A stretch of 64,000 nt of DNA from Guillardia theta CCMP2712 (Eukaryota; Cryptophyceae; Pyrenomonadales; Geminigeraceae). This document shows positions 34,256 to 46,675 of the stretch, one piece after another. How positions within the stretch are numbered: position 1 is the stretch's first letter; each line of letters opens with the position of its first letter. The stretch is from assembly GCF_000315625.1 (NCBI RefSeq), contig NW_005434669.1:155486-219485 (forward strand), given 5' to 3'. The notes beneath the pieces were generated by a model, which saw only the letters and a program-made list of their open reading frames with translations, was not told where the DNA came from and did no database searches. Position numbers and translations under genes: made by a program.

Positions 34256-37200
34256 TCAAGCTTGCATCTGCATGGTCACGTATGTCAGCAGCGCCCGCAG
34301 AGCGTCATGCTCTCCGTTCCACCTGATGCGCAATCAACTTGGAATAAGGCCCAGCAGGATTCTTGATGAGCTCCGAATGTCGTCCCTGAAGAGCCAGTCA
34401 CTCCCTCCCGACTCCCTCCACTCCCTCCCACCTGCTCCATCACACTCCCCTTGCTGAACACCACGATGTTGTCCGCGTTCTGTCAAGACGCGTCAGGTCC
34501 AGGTCTCTACTCCCGAGTGCCGTCTCTGCTCTACCTGGATGGTGGAAAGGCGATGCGCTACGACGACGACCGTTCTCCCAACCTGGACATCTGTTACATG
34601 AGGCTCCCTCCTCCCTCGCGAGAACCATGAGGTTTTCCAGCGCCTTCTGCACGATCTTCTCGCTCTGAGAGTCAAGCGCGGAAGTAGCCTGAGGCCTATC
34701 GTCAGCACCCACCAGCAGCCCAGCGGCAATCACCTCATCCAGCAGCAGGATGTTCGGGTTCGAGACCATGGCCCTTGCAATCGCGATCCTCTGCGAGACC
34801 TGTCAGACTCCCACGTCTCCCCCATCGCCTCCCTGACCTGCTTCTGTCCGCCGCTGAGCTGAGTTCCTCGCTCTCCGCACTCCGTCTCGAAGTTGCCGGG
34901 CAGGTTCATGATGAAGTCGTACGCGTTGGCGCGCTTGGCGGCTTCATAAACTTCTTCCTTGCGAGCATCCTCCCTGGCAGCGCTAGAGTGAGATCGCATG
35001 AAACCGAGCACAGGCAGCAAGACCTTCCATAGAGGATGTTCTCGTAGATGGAGGTAGCGAACAGCACCTGCGTCCCTCACACGTCACCGAGCTCGCCGAC
35101 ATGGGCAGCCAGGCATACCGGCTCTTGGCTGACAAGCCCCAGGTGAGAGCGCAGCCAACTCAAGTTGAGCGTCTTGATGTCCTTGCCATCCAGCAGCACC
35201 TGACCTGACGTCACCATCGCTGCATCGTCAACACCACCGGGTACCTGCCCCTGGTCTGGTTCGTAGAAACGCTCGATCAGGGAGATAATCGTGCTCTTGC
35301 CACTGCCCGAGCTGCCGACAAGTGCCACTGTCTGACCGGCGTTGATGGCTGTCCAGAGTCACCGGTCGCCGGAACAAGAGGAGCGCGACTCACTCAAGTT
35401 GAGGCCGCTGAAGATTTGAGCTTCGGGTCGAGCAGGGTACGCGAAATGAACGTTCCTCAGCTCAATGTCGCCCTTCACAGAGGCAGGCCTCTCTCCGCCC
35501 TCGTCTTGAATGTCAATCTTGGGTACCTGCCGACGCATTCAGCACCCTTCACACGTGCATGGTTCGGTAGGAGTGGCGCGCGTACCCGATCAATCAGCTT
35601 GAAGATAGCAATGAGCGCTGGCTTGCCTTTGGCAATGTCCGGAGCGAGGGACCCTGCCATGCCAGCCGCCATGCCCATGAAGGTGACGGAGAAGAACACC
35701 TGATCACGCGCCAGTCAGAGAAAGCAAGGAGACCCGCGCATGCACACGTACCTGCAGCACATCCTTGAAGGTGTAATCATAATGATTCATGAGGTAAGCC
35801 CCTCCCGCAAAACCGCAGTAATATAGGAAGAACATTGTGAACAGCGAGAACCCTTGACCTACTCCTGCAGCCAAGGCAGTCTTGCGTTGACCGCCCGTAT
35901 CGGAGCTAGCCAGAGTCAGCAAACCCGCTAGTTGCAACAGCAAGTCTCACTCTAGCGCGGAATGGTAGAGGTCCTCCACCTTCTCCTCTGCTGAGAACGC
36001 GGCGACAGTTCGCAACCCAGCAACTGCCTCGCTAGCCACAGCGGTAGCCCGCTATTTACAAAGACATAATCAGCCTCCTTCCAACTCAAATCTTTGGCAG
36101 CGTTACCTGATAGGCTTTCGACAAGTCTCCGCCAGATCCCGCGATAAACTGCATTTGCAGCATATTCGCAATCACCATCAGCGGGAACGTCGAGAAGCAG
36201 ATCAGCGTCAGCATCCAGCCTCGAATGAACGCGATCGTCAAAGAGATCGCCATGATCACAATGTTCTGGATCATGAGGCCGATAGTGGTTCCGACCGCGT
36301 TCTCTACCAAGGAAGCGTCCTTGGCAAGCTTGGTCGTCAGGCTTCCGCTCGCGTTCTCCGTGTAGTCGAAGAAGCCAACGTCCTGCCGCAGCACGGAGGC
36401 AAAGCTCAGCTTCCTCAGCCGCTGCGTGAGATGCTCGCCCATGATCCCGAAGGAGAAGAGCTGCAGGAAGTTGGCAACGAAAGCAGCAACGGCCAACCCG
36501 ACGAAGCCATAGCAGTACTTGACGATCTTAGTCTCCATCAGGTTGAAGCACACGCTCGGCTCGCTGTAGAACCGATAGTAGAAGACTGGATCCACGTTAG
36601 GTACTTGGTAGCACCACATCCTGGTGTTGTTGAGAGCGGTACAGGCGCCTATCCACTGGCCGTTGCGATAGACGCAGGAGGTGTCGCAGCTCGTCTCGTC
36701 CATGAATATTGAGAACACAACCTTCTTGCCGGGGTTGAAAGGGTCCACGTTTTCTTTTTCAAGGCACATGCTGTACCCAGCGAGCATCTCCGTGAGCAGC
36801 AGCGCAAGCACAGGAAACAAAGCTCCGTTCAAGCAAGCCCCGATCGACCCTGTCAAGGCCCAAGGGAAGAACTCCGGGCTGTTCAGCTTGAACGCTCGGC
36901 TCAGGTAGCCTTTCTCGGCTTTCTTCTCCTCCTCGCTTACCTCCTTGAGCACCACATCTGTCGTAGACTTGGTCGCTGACACTGTGTCCTGCACAGGCTG
37001 ACTTGCCTGGGTTGGCTTCTCCTCTGTTGTGGCTGGAGTCCCTCCTACCGCCGCCTCTCCCGCCATCATCTGCTTCGAGACAAGCTCCCGGTAGAAGCCG
37101 TCCTGCTTCGCGTACAGCTCCTCATGCGTCCCCTCCTCGACGATGGTGCCCGTCTGGAAGACACAGATCTTGTCTGCGTTGCGGATGGTCGACAGGCGGT

Positions 37201-39043
37201 GAGCGACCACCACGACGGTCCTCCCGTCCATGAGGTTGTCCAGCGCTCCCTGTACGAGCTTCTCGCTCTCCGAGTCCAGGGCCGACGTGGCCTCGTCCAG
37301 CAGGAGCACCTTGGGGTTGGAGATGATGGCGCGCGCAATCGCGATCCTCTGCTTCTGACCGCCGCTCAGCTGCGTCCCTCTCTCCCCGCACAGCGTGTCG
37401 TACTTGCCCGGAAGCCCGGAGATAAACATGTGAGCGTTGGACGCCACCGACGCCTTCTCGATCTCGTCCATGGAGGCGTCGGGCTTGCCGTACTTGATGT
37501 TCTCAGCGATCGACACCGCAAACAAGATCGGCTCCTGTGACACGATGCTCAGGTGCTCGCGCAGCCACTTGACGTTGAGCGTTCGCAGGTCTCTGCCGTC
37601 CAGCATGACCTGCCCCGCGTCCGGGTCGTAGAAGCGAAGCAGCAGCTGGATCACCGTGCTCTTGCCGCTCCCCGAGGCCCCGACCAGCGCCGCCGTCTGA
37701 CCCGCTGCGATGTTGAGGTCGAGGTTGGTGAAGATGGGAGCGTCCTGGCGGGCTGGGTAGGTGAAGGCGATGCCCTTGAGGCAGATGTCACCCTTGACAC
37801 TTGCTGGCTTCTCGCCTGACGGATCTTCGATGTCGATGGGGGGCTTGCGGTCGATGATGTCGAAGATTCTCTTAGCTGACGCCTGGCCCTTCATGAACGC
37901 CTGCACACAAGGCCCGACCTGACCGAGACTGAAGCCTCCCATCACGATGGAAAAGAAAACCAACATGATGTCCCCTGCTGAGTAGAGAAAACCAGTGCGG
38001 CTGTTGGTAACACCGTGCGCGATCAGCCAGCTGCCAAACCACAGTCCCAGGGCGTACGGAAATATTGTTGTGCTCATGACGATGCCCATTCCCAACGCAT
38101 TGGTACGAGCCTTCTTGATTCCCATGTCCAGCGCCTCGTCCAGGTTCGAGCAGTACCTCTGGTTCTCTCGTTGCTCTCCTCGCAGCGACGCTACAGTTCT
38201 GATCCCGGTGATGGCCTGCTCCGCAACAGCTCCTGCTCATACCGGCCAAGCCCGTCAGCACATCCCAACACTTTCCTCCTTCTCCTCCTCGTCATACCTG
38301 CAGAGCGATACGCCCGCTCTCCCTTAGTAGCAAGGTCTGCCAGGTTCTTTGCCATCCAAGCTCCAGCCCCGGCCAGCAGCGGCAAGCACGCGCATATAAC
38401 CTATCAAAAGCTCAGAGCACCGCCCAGACTGTCCCACCCCTCCCCTCCCCTCTTCTCCCAAGCTCACCAAAGCCATCTCCCACCCTTGCCAGAACCCAAG
38501 TGCGATTCCAATGACGAAAGTGGACAGGTTATGAACGAAGAGTACGGCCTTCTCGCCTATGGCCCCCTGCACGTTGGAGCAGTCGCGCTCGATCGACGTG
38601 GTGATCTCTCCAGTCTTCTGGGTGTCAAACCAAGCGATGTTCTGTCTCAAGATGGCCTTCACGTACTGCCTCCGCAGCCTTGATCCCTGGTTGGCTGCGG
38701 CCAAGAGCATGGCGCCGTTGGAGATGGAGCCGCATACGAGCAAGCCCAGGCTGATCCAAAGGAAAAACAGAGCAGTCTTGTTGACCTCACTAGCAGAGAG
38801 CGAGCTTGCTCCAAACCCTCCGTTGATGAGGTCCTTGAAGAACAGCGTGAAGGCAGGGAGAGCTGCGCCAGTTGCTACTGAGCCAATAAGGGAGATGAAT
38901 ATGAGGAAATCATCCAAAGCATCAGCATAGCGAAAGAGAGCAAAGAATGATGTTTTCTCCTGTTTGGCGAGATCTACCTCGTTGGAAGGAGATCGTCCAT
39001 TCTGGTCCTCAGAAGATGCAGGTTTGACCTTGTTTGACTGCAT
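34256..39043 (-). CDS. ABCB/P-glycoprotein-type full ABC transporter, copy A
   Basis: It starts at ATG 39043 ([16 protein letters not shown]) and ends with a 12-nt exon coding MQA-stop (34256-34267). Exons 38468-39043, 38298-38400 and 36107-38232 encode TMD1, NBD1, a linker and TM7 onward. NBD1 has Walker A GASGSGKS, signature LSGGQKQ, Walker [13 protein letters not shown] and H-loop VVAHRLSTI. The remaining half is split into many small exons: [91 protein letters not shown]. Layout is TMD-NBD-TMD-NBD, i.e. an ATP-driven exporter of lipids or hydrophobic compounds. The TM7-TM8 loop is long and Cys-rich. It differs from B and C in TMD1 ([34 protein letters not shown]). Near-identical introns link its 3' half to B. 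Confidence 0.85.
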
Positions 39044-39834
39044 GTTGTTCAAAGATGAATTAGGATTTCCATTCAAATTGTCTCAAATTTTTTGAAATCT
39101 TAAATTAGAAGAGAGCGTGATATTCAGACGGCTGTGTCGCCGCGCAAGAACTTTTTCAACAAGATTGTGGCGTCGATCGCGTTCAAGAGCCTTTCTGGAC
39201 TTGTCTGAATGGTAATGGCGGAACACAAGGCAGGTTCTCACCCTGACGATGCCCTTGTCTGCAGCTTGTCTGTTCCAGATCAAACTGCGTCTTGTGATCT
39301 TTTCTTGACCCCTCATTCTTACAGACTTCTTGATGCCTAAACGATGGTAGGGGTGGTCATGGTGGGGGTAGGGGGGCGCATTTATTGAGTGTTAGTCGGT
39401 AGTACTAGAGACCACCTCCCGGAGTCAGGCCCGCCCCGCCAAGTTACGCCCGTGCATTCAGCAGTGCCCGCCGTCGCGGTCACCGTCAGTGCCGGCGGGC
39501 CCGGGGGCCCGGGGCCGTGTCAGTTAAGTAGCGCCGAGTTGACAGTTGACCAAACTCTCTTGTAAAGCAAAAGATGACTCTTACGTGTTGCAGACAGCGG
39601 CCATCATGTAGCGGCAGAGACGAAAGGGAAGGCCTCCCTAGCTGTCTGAATGAGGCTCCTCTCATGTCTGGACGCTTCTATCTCTCATGTGCTGCTCAAC
39701 CCTTGTTTCGTGTGCATTAAACACGGTCTTGAGCAAAAACTGTCTCAATCGTTGCCAGCTGAGGTCGACTGGTGTCTGCATCACTTTGGCATAGTACAAG
39801 TCTAACAAACTCGTACTCCGGCAGGCCTCCGGAC

Positions 39835-40099
39835 CGACGACTTCTATCAGATTTACTAAGACATTCTTGAGAAGTTTCCTCGCAGCCCTAGCCCAGCTGG
39901 CCTCAGTCTAGTTTGCCACACTCTCCATCCTTTTCTCATGCGAGTTGCGGATAAACACACGCGCTGCACCTTCCTGCTCTACGCTGACAATGTCACTGTT
40001 GTGGAGCGACTCTCTGATGCCAGCGCTGCGATCAAAGACCTTATTGACACCATCCGTGATGACCTGGGATTAGACATTCAGCCTCGGGACCCTGCTTGA
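39835..40099 (+). pseudogene. reverse-transcriptase remnant
   Basis: One plus frame reads RTDDFYQIY, stop, DILEKFPRSPSPAGLSLVC, HTLHPFLMRVADKHTRCTF, LLYADNVTVVERLSDASAA, then IKDLIDTIRDDLG before TGA at 40097-40099. LLYADNVTVV is a clear match to the YADD catalytic box of retroelement reverse transcriptases, with the second Asp replaced by Asn. SPAGLSLVCHTL fits the preceding palm motif. An internal stop, the altered box and lack of flanking domains mark it as a decayed fragment. Element class not determined. Confidence 0.6.
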
Positions 40100-40571
40100 T
40101 CGTGGAGTGCCGCAATATATGGACCTCAGTGACCTCAATGACGCACGCTTGCACAATTCGATCTAACTCCAGCGCTCTTTCAACTCGCGGTGGACCTCCT
40201 TTTCTCCCCCCCCCCCCCGGGGTTCAGTCACAGAACGTTTGATGCAGACTTTTCCCCCTCATCTTGAGCGGCGGGCGCACTTATCCCAGGTTCAGGCAGC
40301 TCTTCTCCGGGCTCATGGCAGCTACATTCTTTTCGCCAACCCACGTCCCTCAGCATGGCAGCCCCGTCGGCCTTTCTGCGCTCTCCAGCCCCGCCCAACA
40401 GAAGATTTCGGATCATCGCGCCAGTTTTTCGGCGGTTGATGCCACCCATCAGCCGCCGAAAGCCTTTCTTCCCTTCACCGCAGGTACGGATGGTCCTCTT
40501 CATGCTGACGCTTTGCGGTCGAGCTCGCATTGGTCTTGCCGTCCTCCTCGCAGGAGCCTTGCGCTAGTGCT

Positions 40572-40737
40572 CTTTGTCCTGATCCTTGTTCCCGTGCTTG
40601 TTCCCGTGCTTGTTCCTCTGCTTGTTCCCCTGCTTGTTCCCGTGCTTGTTCCCGTGCTTGTTCCTCTGCTTGTTCCCCTGCTTGTTCCCGTGCTTGTTCC
40701 CCTGCTTGTTCCCGTGCTTGTTCCCCTGCTTTGGTCG
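40572..40737. repeat. 12-bp tandem repeat (cttgttcccgtg type)
   Basis: About 13 units of cttgttccc(g/c)tg or cttgttcctctg. They give long open frames on both strands (Cys-Ser-rich on plus, Gln-Ala-Arg-Glu-rich on minus) that I do not treat as genes. Confidence 0.9.
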
Positions 40738-40970
40738 CTTGCATGGTTGGAGCGGGGCGGTTTTCGCTGCCCTCTCCTTTTCCTAATTGTCTCATGAGGC
40801 GGGTTTGTTGGTGTTCTTCCAATTTTAACTCAATCTTCCGTCAAAAAAAGCTCCTGGTACGACCTATGTGAAAGTCACGTCCCCCCTGCAGTGTCCCTGA
40901 AAAACTCTTGTTCTCCAAGGCACGGCACAGCATCAGCTGCGATGCCATGCCAAGGCATGCCTTGCAACAA

Positions 40971-41040
40971 GTGCATCCATCTGCCAATGGTGTCGATGTA
41001 CCCATGGTTGTAGACCACAGTTTGTGGTAGCTCAATCCTT
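40971..41040. promoter_or_regulatory. 70-bp conserved upstream block of ABC copy B
   Basis: About 130 bp upstream of the copy B ATG. Nearly identical to 47756-47825, a similar distance upstream of copy C (gtgcatccatctgccaatgg to gtggtagctcaatccttt). Flanking sequence differs, so this block may be a retained control element or simply a duplicated remnant. Confidence 0.5.
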
Positions 41041-41167
41041 TGAGTAGCAGTGTCCTCATGTAGATTCCAAAGACGTTGAATTCCTAAAGTGTGTTTTGTT
41101 GTACTCGCCCTCATCTTGTGCCTGGCAGGTACCGGTGCTGACTCTGGGTCTCTCGACACTAGACACA

Positions 41168-44100
41168 ATGTCTGCACTGCCGGTTCAGGTATCAAACGAG
41201 GCCTCAGAGGGCACTGCAATGTCTTTGCCAGAAGTAGACAAATGCCCAGTTGTCCTCGCAGGGAGTGATCGCCCGCAACCCGATGAGGCGAAGAAAGACG
41301 ACGATCTCGGCGAGAAAGCTTCCTTCTTTGCTCTCTTTCGCTATGCTGATGCGTTTGACTGCATCCTCATCCTCATTTCGTTCGTCTGCTCCCTCGCAAC
41401 CGGCGCAGCTCTCCCTGCCTTCACGCTGTTCTTCAAGGACCTCATCAACGGAGGGTTTGAATCCGGCTCGCTCTCTGCCAGTAAGGTCAACGAGAAGGCA
41501 CTTTTGTTTCTCTGGATCAGCCTGGGCTTGCTCGTATGCGGCTCCATCTCCAACGGCGCCATGCTCTTGGCCGCAGCCAACCAGGGATCAAGGCTGCGGA
41601 GGCAGTACGTGAAGGCCATCTTGAGACAGAACGTCGCTTGGTTTGACACCCAGAAGACTGGAGAGATCACCACGTCGATCGAGCGCGACTGCTCCAACGT
41701 GCAGGGGGCCATAGGCGAGAAGGCCGTACTCTTCGTTCATAACCTGTCCACTTTCGTGTTCGGCATCGCGCTTGGGTTCTGGCAAGGGTGGGAGATGGCT
41801 TTGGTGAGCTTGGGAAGAAGAGGGGAGGGGAGGGGCAGGGCTCTGACATAGCATGCACAGGTGCTCTGTGCGTGCTTGCCGCTGCTGGCCGGGGCTGGAG
41901 CTTGGATGGCAAAGAGCCTGGCAGACCTTGCTACTAAGGGAGAGCAGGCGTATCGCTCTGCAGGTATGACGAGGAGGAGAAGGAGGAAAGTGTTGGGATG
42001 TGCTGACGGGCTTGGCCGGTATGAGCAGGAGCTGTTGCGGAGCAGGCCATCACCGGGATCAGAACTGTAGCGTCGCTGCGAGGAGAGCAACGAGAGAACC
42101 AGAGGTACTGCTCGAACCTGGACGAGGCGCTGGACATGGGAATCAAGAAGGCTCGTACCAATGCGTTGGGAATGGGATCTGTGATGGGTAGCTTCATGGG
42201 CACTTATGCGCTTGGACTGTGGTTTGGCAGCTGGCTGATCGTGCATGGCGTTACCAACAGCCGCACTGGTGTTCTCTACTCAGCAGGAGACGTGATTCTA
42301 GTCTTCTTCTCTGTGGTGATGGGAGGCTTTAGTCTCGGTCAGGTCGGGCCTTGTGTGCAGGCGTTCATGAAGGGCCAGGCGTCAGCTAAGAGAATCTTCG
42401 ACATCATCGACCGCAAGCCCCCCATCGACATCGAAGATCCGTCAGGCGAGAAGCCAGCAAGTGTCAAGGGTGACATCTGCCTCAAGGGCATCGCCTTCAC
42501 CTACCCAGCCCGCCAGGACGCTCCCATCTTCACCAACCTCGACCTCAACATCGCAGCGGGTCAGACGGCGGCGCTGGTCGGGGCCTCGGGGAGCGGCAAG
42601 AGCACGGTGATCCAGCTGCTGCTTCGCTTCTACGACCCGGACGCGGGGCAGGTCATGCTGGACGGCAGAGACCTGCGAACGCTCAACGTCAAGTGGCTGC
42701 GCGAGCACCTGAGCATCGTGTCACAGGAGCCGATCTTGTTTGCGGTGTCGATCGCTGAGAACATCAAGTACGGCAAGCCCGACGCCTCCATGGACGAGAT
42801 CGAGAAGGCGTCGGTGGCGTCCAACGCTCACATGTTTATCTCCGGGCTTCCGGGCAAGTACGACACGCTGTGCGGGGAGAGAGGGACGCAGCTGAGCGGC
42901 GGTCAGAAGCAGAGGATCGCGATTGCGCGCGCCATCATCTCCAACCCCAAGGTGCTCCTGCTGGACGAGGCCACGTCGGCCCTGGACTCGGAGAGCGAGA
43001 AGCTCGTACAGGGAGCGCTGGACAACCTCATGGACGGGAGGACCGTCGTGGTGGTCGCTCACCGCCTGTCGACCATCCGCAACGCAGACAAGATCTGTGT
43101 CTTCCAGACGGGCACCATCGTCGAGGAGGGGACGCATGAGGAGCTGTACGCGAAGCAGGACGGCTTCTACCGGGAGCTTGTCTCGAAGCAGATGATGGCG
43201 GGAGAGGCGGCGGTAGGAGGGACTCCAGCCACAACAGAGGAGAAGCCAACCCAGGCAAGTCAGCCTGTGCAGGACACAGTGTCAGCGACCAAGTCTACGA
43301 CAGATGTGGTGCTCAAGGAGGTAAGCGAGGAGGAGAAGAAAGCCGAGAAAGGCTACCTGAGCCGAGCGTTCAAGCTGAACAGCCCGGAGTTCTTCCCTTG
43401 GGCCTTGACAGGGTCGATCGGGGCTTGCTTGAACGGAGCTTTGTTTCCTGTGCTTGCGCTGCTGCTCACGGAGATGCTCGCTGGGTACAGCATGTGCCTT
43501 GAAAAAGAAAACGTGGACCCTTTCAACCCCGGCAAGAAGGTTGTGTTCTCAATTTTCATGGACGATACGAGCTGCGACACCTCCTGCGTCTATCGCAACG
43601 GCCAGTGGATAGGCACCTGTACCGCTCTCAACAACACCAGGATGTGGTGCTACCAAGTACCTAACGTGGATCCAGTCTTCTTCTATCGGTTCTACAGCGA
43701 GCCGAGCGTGTGCTTCAACCTGATGGAGACTAAGATCGTCAAGTACTGCTATGGCTTCGTCGGGTTGGCCGTTGCTGCTTTCGTTGCCAACTTCCTGCAG
43801 CTCTTCTCCTTCGGGATCATGGGCGAGCATCTCACGCAGCGGCTGAGGAAGCTGTGTTTCGCCTCCGTGCTGCGGCAGGACGTTGGCTTCTTCGACTACA
43901 CGGAGAACGCGAGCGGAAGCCTGACGACCAAGCTTGCCAAGGACGCTTCCTTGGTAGAGAACGCGGTCGGAACCACTATCGGCCTCATGATCCAGAACAT
44001 CGTTGTCATGGCGATCTCTTTGACGATCGCGTTCATTCGAGGCTGGATGCTGACGCTGATCTGCTTCTCGACGTTCCCGCTGATGGTGATTGCGGATATG

Positions 44101-46054
44101 CTGCAAATGCAATTTATCGCGGGATCTGGCGGAGACTTGTCGAAAGCTTATGAGGTGCCTGTTGTCATTTGTGTTGCTCTTCGATCATGTCATGGATTGA
44201 TCAGCACTCGTGTCAGCTATGTACAGATGTTTTCACTGATGTTGCTGTTGTTCTTCCAGAAAGCCACAGCTATTGCCAGCGAGGCAGTTGCTGGGTTGCG
44301 AACTGTCGCCGCGTTCTCAGCAGAGGAGAAGGTGGAGGACCTCTACCATTCCGCGCTAGAGTAAGACTTGCTGTTGCATCTAGCGGGTTGATGACTCTGG
44401 CTAGCTCCGATACGGGCGGTCAACGCAAGACTGCCTTGGCTGCAGGAGTAGGTCAAGGGTTCTCGCTGTTCACAATGTTCTTCCTATATTACTGCGGTTT
44501 TGCGGGAGGGGCTTACCTCATGGATCATCATGGTTACACCTTCAAGGATGTGCTGCAGGTACGTGTGCATGCGCGGGTCTCCTTGCTTTCTCTGACTGGC
44601 GCGTGATCAGGTGTTCTTCTCCGTCACCTTCATGGGCATGGCGGCTGGCATGGCAGGGTCCCTCGCTCCGGACATTGCCAAAGGCAAGCCAGCGCTCATT
44701 GCTATCTTCAAGCTGATTGATCGGGTACGCGCGCCACTCCTACCGAACCATGCACGTGTGAAGGGTGCTGAATGCGTCGGCAGGTACCCAAGATTGACAT
44801 TCAAGACGAGGGCGGAGAGAGGCCTGCCTCTGTGAAGGGCGACATTGAGCTGAGGAACGTTCATTTCGCGTACCCTGCTCGACCCGAAGCTCAAATCTTC
44901 AGCGGCCTCAACTTGAGTGAGTCGTGCTCCTCTTGTTCCGGCGACCGGTGACTCTGGACAGCCATCAACGCCGGTCAGACAGTGGCACTTGTCGGCAGCT
45001 CGGGCAGTGGCAAGAGCACGATTATCTCCCTGATCGAGCGTTTCTACGAACCAGACCAGGGGCAGGTACCCGGTGGTGTTGACGATGCAGCGATGGTGAC
45101 GTCAGGTCAGGTGCTGCTGGATGGCAAGGACATCAAGACGCTCAACTTGAGTTGGCTGCGCTCTCACCTGGGGCTTGTCAGCCAAGAGCCGGTATGCCTG
45201 GCTGCCCATGTCGGCGAGCTCGGTGACGTGTGAGGGACGCAGGTGCTGTTCGCTACCTCCATCTACGAGAACATCCTCTATGGAAGGTCTTGCTGCCTGT
45301 GCTCGGTGTCATGCGATCTCACTCTAGCGCTGCCAGGGAGGATGCTCGCAAGGAAGAAGTTTATGAAGCCGCCAAGCGCGCCAACGCGTACGACTTCATC
45401 ATGAACCTGCCCGGCAACTTCGAGACGGAGAGCGGAGAGCGAGGAACTCAGCTCAGCGGCGGACAGAAGCAGGTCAGGGAGGCGATGGGGGAGACGTGGG
45501 AGTCTGACTGGTCTCGCAGAGGATCGCGATTGCAAGGGCCATGGTCTCGAACCCGAACATCCTGCTGCTGGATGAGGTGATTGCCGCTGGGCTGCTGGTG
45601 GGTGCTGACGATAGGCCTCAGGCTACTTCCGCGCTTGACTCTCAGAGCGAGAAGATCGTTCAGAAGGCGCTGGAAAACCTCATGGTACTCGCGAGGGAGG
45701 AGGGAGCCTCATGTAACAGATGTCCAGGTTGGGAGAACGGTCGTCGTCGTAGCGCATCGCCTTTCCACCATCCAGGTAGAGCAGAGACGGCACTCGGGAG
45801 TAGAGACCTGGACCTGACGCGTCTTGACAGAACGCGGACAACATCATGGTGTTCAGCAAGGGGAGTGTGATGGAGCAGGTGGGAGGGAGTGGAGGGACAC
45901 GGGAGGGAGTGACTGGCTCTTCAGGGACGACATTCGGAGCTCATCAAGAATCCTGCTGGGCCTTATTCCAAGTTGATTGCGCATCAGGTGGAACGGAGAG
46001 CATGACGCTCTGCGGGCGCTGCTGACATACGTGACCATGCAGATGCAAGCTTGA
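41168..46054 (+). CDS. ABCB/P-glycoprotein-type full ABC transporter, copy B
   Basis: Starts at ATG 41168 ([20 protein letters not shown]). The first exon ends before GT near 41801; the large exon from about 42037 to 44154 carries the end of TMD1 ([14 protein letters not shown]), NBD1 ([27 protein letters not shown]) and TM7 onward. The 105-nt intron 44155-44259 has no stop and is a multiple of three. The 3' half matches copy A exon for exon, introns included, through [29 protein letters not shown] and the 12-nt last exon MQA-stop (46043-46054). Compared with C it lacks about 15 codons after EASE. All key nucleotide-binding motifs are intact, so it is probably functional. It is the inverted partner of A and in tandem with C. 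Confidence 0.85.
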
Positions 46055-46346
46055 TAGTAGACATGCTCGACATCCGAGACAGATCTCGGGTCTTCGCCTT
46101 GTCGTTGGAGCTTTTGGGACTGCGTCCACTTTTTTAAGAAATATAGATACTTTCACCTTTGAGACATCGTCTGTTACAATAAAAGCTGTTTGCAAGCACA
46201 ATCAATTTTGAATAGACTGAGAGAGTCTTACCATGCGTTTGAAAAAGTAAACGCTTTTAAAAAAGAAGTCAAACCTCTTCAAAGATCCTTCTTACACGCC
46301 TACCTCCGTCTCTCCATGCCGCGTCTGCCATAGCGACATTGTTACG

Positions 46347-46675
46347 ATGCCGACGGCGGGTGAGGTCGGGATGATGTTCACATCTACTCTCCCAGCACTC
46401 GCAAGACCTCGCCCCTCCAGTTTCAGACTCGAATGATCAGACAACAGAACAGCTGAAAACTTATCACACGGTAACTGGAAGAGTGCTGGTGAACACAGCG
46501 CCAGCCCGACGCTTTCAATAGCAGCCTTTGTTACAAGATGGGCTATCTCCTCCACCTCCTCTTCCTCCTCCACAGATCAGATGGAGAACCTGGTGGCGAA
46601 ACTGGTATTGACATGTCAAGCTCTTCGTTGCCCACTCGTCTTGACAGCTGCATGCGGCTGAAGCGCGTTCGGTGG
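46347..46675 (+). pseudogene. inverted remnant of the coiled-coil gene 5' exons
   Basis: ATG at 46347 and MPTAGEVGMM duplicate the start of the coiled-coil gene (33903), but the next ~30 bases are deleted before ttcacatctactctcccagc. A further segment, 46572-46675 (cagatcagatggagaacctg ... cttgacagctgcatgcggct), matches the exon at about 32325-32410. Intervening exons are missing and the frame is not maintained. It marks the edge of the A/B inverted duplication. Confidence 0.7.

Larger units (their letters stand above)
39044..41167. other. spacer between the inverted ABC genes
   Basis: It contains the 5' flanks of copies A and B, GC-rich sequence (39410-39540), a reverse-transcriptase remnant (39835-40099), a C-run at 40207-40220, a 12-bp tandem repeat and, at its right end, promoter-proximal sequence shared with copy C. 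Confidence 0.6.

Noticed and set aside
36155-38683. Long frames antisense to the ABC genes (also 41588-44112 and 48408-50924)
   Set aside because: They recur identically in all three copies because the DNA is duplicated; the coding strand is clearly the ABC strand.
40475-40871. Cys-Ser-rich (plus) and Gln-Ala-Arg-Glu-rich (minus) proteins
   Set aside because: Products of the 12-bp tandem repeat; no conserved flanks or codon signal.
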